Shown here one piece after another: positions 60,003 to 64,000 of a DNA stretch of 64,000 bases. The translations under genes and the position numbers were made by a program. Below the pieces are notes generated by a model, which had not been told where the DNA came from, did not search any database, and saw only the letters and a list, made by a program, of their open reading frames with translations. Source of the stretch: Spinacia oleracea (lineage: Eukaryota; Streptophyta; Magnoliopsida; Caryophyllales; Amaranthaceae); NCBI RefSeq assembly GCF_020520425.1, contig NC_079489.1:79180810-79244809 (forward strand), in the 5' to 3' direction. Within the stretch, counting starts at the first letter, position 1; each line of letters opens with the position of its first letter.

Positions 60003-61783
60003 CGGATTTTTCATGAAATACCCCCGAATTATGGCGTAATTCACCAAATGCCCCTCGACTTTCAGAAATTCACCAAATGCCCCTCACAAATGACTTAATA
60101 CCCAAAATACCCTTACTAATGACGCGCCGTTAGTCCTCCGTTAGCCTAATTTTTAAATTCACCAAATACCCCTATTTTATTACTTATTTCATATAATACC
60201 CCTATTCTGAAACTTAATTCACCAAATACACATAACTTAAAATTACCCATTTTGATGCTCAGCGGCTAGTTTTTATGTTTGAAAATTAGCCGTTGCTTAT
60301 TGTTTGCTTATAAAAACCCCTTTTCTGACTATTTATTGTAGTTTTTCTATTGTTTTGTTAATTTCATATCATTTTTGTCATGAGTTTTCTTTCAAAATCA
60401 TCATCCACACCCATGAATCCACATATGTAAGAGTCCCAAACAATTTCTAATATTATGGGAGGAAATTTCCATCTGAGGCTCCGATACAACACTCAGTAAG
60501 TTTCAATTATGATCCAATAAGTTCAGGCCTCATCCAGTAAAGACAATGCACTTTAGCTGAGCAAAAGGCCAAAAAACCCCATTTTCAAAGGGATCTTATG
60601 TAAGTGAAGCTAAAGTAATCAATCTAAAGCTAACACCTTAATTTTCTTATTGTCCGAATGGTAAAGAAACTAAGAAATCAAGTTCAATAACACATACATT
60701 TTTATCACAACCTCGATTTCAACTTGGATTCATGATGTGAAAATCTTGAGTTTGGAGGCAAATCTTTGTGCCAAGATTCATGTTTTTTCACTGGTTCATG
60801 AGCTTTGGAACATACCTTAGTTTCATTTTTTTTTCTTGTTCCCTCAAATCCAAAAATAGACATTTGTCCATAAATCTGACCATGTCAATAGGACCTAGCT
60901 CAAAAGAAAAGTGGGAAAACCTTTATGCCTCGACTGTAAGGTTGAGAGAAAGTTAGGAGATTGAAGAAAGATGTTTGGAGGCAGTAGAGACAGGAGACAA
61001 AAGGGAGTTAACGTTAAATATGTGGCATGGAAGCAATAGAAGCCGAGGTAGCTGGAACATATGCGTTAGAATAAAATTAATAAGAGCTTTATTTTTAATC
61101 TGTTTGCATATGTTAAAGATATTTCCCATATTGAAAAAGGAATACCTTCCGATTGCGTGGTAAATATAATTAATTGGTCACATAAAGAATAAGGTACAAA
61201 AGAAGTAGCTATTTTCTTGAAGAGTTGCGACGTTTTGAGGTGTTTTTAGGAGTGTTTTCTGTTTTAGTGTTGTACCGGAGCTTCAGATTGAGTGTTGTAT
61301 CAGATATTCGGATGTCAAATTTTCTCCCATGATAACAAAATTTATTTGGGACTCTTACATATGTGGACTCATTGGGTGTGGATGATGATTTTGAAAGAAA
61401 ACTCATGACAAAAATGATATGAAATTAACAAAATAATAGGAAAACTACAATAAACCGTCAGAAAAAGAGTATTTATAAGCAAACAATAAGCAACGGCTAA
61501 TTTTCAAACACAAAAACTAGTCGTTGAGCATCAAAATGAGTAATTTTAAGTTATTGGTATTTGGTGAATTAAGTTTCTGAATAAGGGTATTTGGTGAAAT
61601 AAGTATTAAAATAGGGGTATTTGGTGAATTTGAAAATTAGGTTAACGGAGGACTAACGGCGCATTATTAGTAAGGGTATTTTGGGTATTAAGTCATTTGT
61701 GAGGGGCATTTGGTGAATTTCTGAAAGTCGAGGGGCATTTGGTGAATTACGCCAAAATTCGGGGGTATTTCATGAAAAATCCG
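60003..61783. mobile_element. non-autonomous Mutator-like element with long inverted repeats
   Basis: The ends CGGATTTTTCATGAAATACC and its inverse form terminal inverted repeats of about 500 bp each (to about 60500 and from about 61275), diverged by point changes. An exact 9-bp duplication TAAAATAAA (59994-60002 and 61784-61792) flanks it, the hallmark of Mutator-like elements. Inside each arm TTCACCAAAT.CCCCT recurs. No transposase was seen. Confidence 0.85.
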
Positions 61784-61792
61784 TAAAATAAA

Positions 61793-62089
61793 ACACGACG
61801 GAGTAACGCGAAAATAATATAAAACGAAAATTAAATAATAAAAATACGAGGAACTAAAAGGAAATAAAAATAGAAATAAATTATTAAAACTAACTAACTA
61901 AACTATAAAATTATCAAAACAAATAAATAAATAAATTACGAAATTAAGACTTAATAACTAAGAAAAATAACTAATTACATAAATTAAGCTACAAAATATA
62001 AAATAAAAGAAATTAAGGCTAAAAATGAAAAAATTAGATAAAAATATAATAAAATAGGCTAAAAAATACCTAAAAACTACCCCTAAGAG
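61793..62089. other. AT-rich unassigned sequence
   Basis: Continues the A-rich sequence seen left of the Mutator-like element. Nothing recognised. Confidence 0.35.
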
Positions 62090-64000
62090 TGACATCGTGC
62101 CTTCACTACTGCCTTCCATTCGTGCCTCACGCACACACTCCACCTCTCCCTCTCTTCTCGTCTCACCACAACGCAGCGGGTGCTATTGTTGTGCGTGTGT
62201 TGTTGCTGCAACGAGCGAGCCCCAACGCCCATCCAAGGCCTCGCCCGTCTCTGCTCTCGCGTGCCTTGCCCCGCGTCCCGCGCCCTTCTCGTGCACTATT
62301 GTTGCTCGTGCTCGCTGCCCGCACGCAACACAAGGTTGTGTTGTGTGTTGTTGTTGTTGCTTTTCCAAAACTCCGTATACTTTTGACTCTTGTCTAAATT
62401 CCGTTTTAAAATATTAAATCATTATTATTGTTTTGGATTATTTAAACCGATGGGAACGGTTATGAACACCGTATTTTAATGTTTTCTATTTGAATTGATG
62501 AGATTGATTTTAATTATACGAACTATTATTTTCAGATTTAATAAATGATTAAAGTGTCAATTTTTATTTTCAAAACATGTTTTTATGATAACCTATTGTT
62601 AGGATTTTAATTCCAACTGTTTAGGCAATTGATTTACTTAATTTAATGACGATTTAAATTATGGGAATCAAACTTAATTTTCAGATTTAATATAAGGCCG
62701 TAAAGTGTTGATTTTTAATGATTTTAAAGGCCAAAAGTCAATGTTTTTGTACTAGGACTTTAATTGACCAATTGAGACTATTAAGTTGTTAAAGAACGAT
62801 TCATTTCTAATTAAAACAAAGGTTTTAGAATCTTAAATAGTTGCTGGAAATTTAGTAAACATGGATAACAATTAAGTTTCTCCATTGTATTTATAGGAGG
62901 TGATTTCTAGCTTTGAGTCGTGATTCGCACAGTGGCCCCCGTACTTAGGTATTCCGGGTACGTACATGACTAGGGTGACCACCTATTCCATGAGGATTAT
63001 ATGATGTGTATTGATTGTGAAGAATCATGTGAACTTAAAGTGTTGAGAATTCATGTTTGATGTGTGAACAAGCATGTTGTGAATTATTATTGAATCTGTG
63101 AATTCTATGTGAACAATCATGTTATGGACTTTTATAATCGTTGAATTATGTCAAGCATGTTGTTCAAATTGATATGCATGTATGAGTGTTTTGCATGCAA
63201 GTTATTATGATTATGCTATTGTACGGGATGTCTAGCATACTTTGAGCCTAGTGGATTTGCCTCAGTGCATCATTTATTCTACCGCCGAGTAGAATACATT
63301 TAAGAAGTTTATGTGAATTGAACTAAGGACTATTCGTGCTAAGGGCACACCCCGCTTGTTAACTGGCAATGTCGGGTTACCTCAACAGTGTTTTGAGAAG
63401 GAACAATGGGAGTAATTTCACTTGAGTCCTATATTTGATCACAAGTCCTAAAGAGATCAAAATAAAGTGTCATTGTTTAATTGTTTGCATGTTATGTTTT
63501 GTGTTGAGTCTTGAGTCGCCTTGAACATAACATACTAACTAACGTAAAGTGTAACCCGAATGAGCTTCAAAACTCTTGGAATGTATATACCTTGAGTATG
63601 AACAATGGGGGGAGTCACGTCGGAGAAACTCGTACTCCTTGAATGATACAAGACATTGTTTCATTCCTTTGGTTTTATCGCTTGTATGCGCAGGAATTCC
63701 GTCGGTATGGTCCGACTGTCGGTAGAAAGCACGACCATATTTATTTGGTGCTTGGTTGGCTCCCAATACCCTTATCTTTCCCTCAGTGGGTTTTGTTGTT
63801 ATATTTTACCCGTTCGAAGCTAATTCTTATTAATCTGTGAGTCAAGAGTCGTGTCAAGTATCGAGTCTGTCTCCATGATTAATTTTTTATTAAATGGCTT
63901 TTGCATGTGGATTATTATATTGTCGAGTGAAGCATGTTAAACTAGGATTTCATTCTAGCTTGTCGTACTCATCTTTTGCTGACTTCGTGCTTCATGTCTA

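Larger units (their letters stand above)
57269..64000 (+). mobile_element. partial Tekay-like LTR, interrupted; continues past the window
   Basis: TGTAATACCTCGTGTTTTTCG at 57269 resembles the LTR start seen on the minus strand of the solo LTR at 42365. From about 62090 the sequence again looks like such an LTR; around 62940 it contains GTATTCCGGGTACGTACATG. No LTR end is seen before 64000. Between about 58089 and 62090 lies foreign sequence with further elements. Confidence 0.45.

Noticed and set aside
58089-62089. Helitron interpretation of the foreign block in the Tekay-like LTR
   Set aside because: No TC...CTRR ends with a 3' hairpin could be placed, and no Rep/helicase trace was found.

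Overview
This is a plant nuclear window. Evidence: two intron-rich genes with GT-AG introns, tRNA-Glu genes with plant-type sequence, many Stowaway and Tourist-type MITEs, and a large nested block of LTR retrotransposons. The gene content fits a eudicot with a repeat-rich genome. My guess is Caryophyllales (Amaranthaceae, spinach or beet type), from general impression only.

Layout. (1) 0.7-5.8 kb, minus strand: a complete three-exon gene for a DAO-type 2-oxoglutarate/Fe(II) dioxygenase (297 aa). Its 4.1-kb first intron carries a tRNA-Glu(CTC) gene and six MITEs, two of them nested inside other MITEs. (2) 5.8-7.7 kb: intergenic, with a second tRNA-Glu(CTC) gene beside a tandem duplication that copied its 5' end. 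(3) 7.7-18.4 kb, minus strand: a complete kinesin-like calmodulin-binding protein gene (KCBP/ZWICHEL type, 23 coding exons, 1282 aa, all phases consistent). (4) 18.9-22.0 kb: decayed LINE remnants in both orientations plus a (GA)61 microsatellite. (5) 22.07-55.08 kb: one giant Ty3/gypsy element of the Tat lineage, plus strand. It is split by three later insertions: a Ty1/copia element on the minus strand (27.49-37.65 kb, exact CATAT duplication) inside integrase, a solo LTR (40.06-42.37 kb, exact GGCTT duplication), and an Ogre-like non-autonomous element (43.10-53.18 kb). The last two cut an antisense gene in the 3' part of the Tat element. (6) 55.1-57.3 kb: probable remnants of a small minus-strand host gene hit by the Tat insertion. 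(7) 57.27 kb to the end: a Tekay-like LTR interrupted by foreign sequence that includes a Mutator-like element (60.00-61.78 kb) with inverted repeats of about 500 bp and a 9-bp target duplication.

The two host genes are unrelated: DAO oxidises auxin, and KCBP is a minus-end-directed, calcium/calmodulin-regulated microtubule motor. Both appear intact.

The most interesting structure is the antisense transcription unit of the Tat element. It has its own TATA box just inside the 3' LTR, a spliceable leader intron, an open frame with a second short intron, and a stop codon facing the sense pol gene across a strong hairpin. It reads as a small, self-contained, spliced gene on the opposite strand of a retrotransposon. 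This copy is dead (two in-frame stops and two insertions), but once the insertions are ignored the phases agree.
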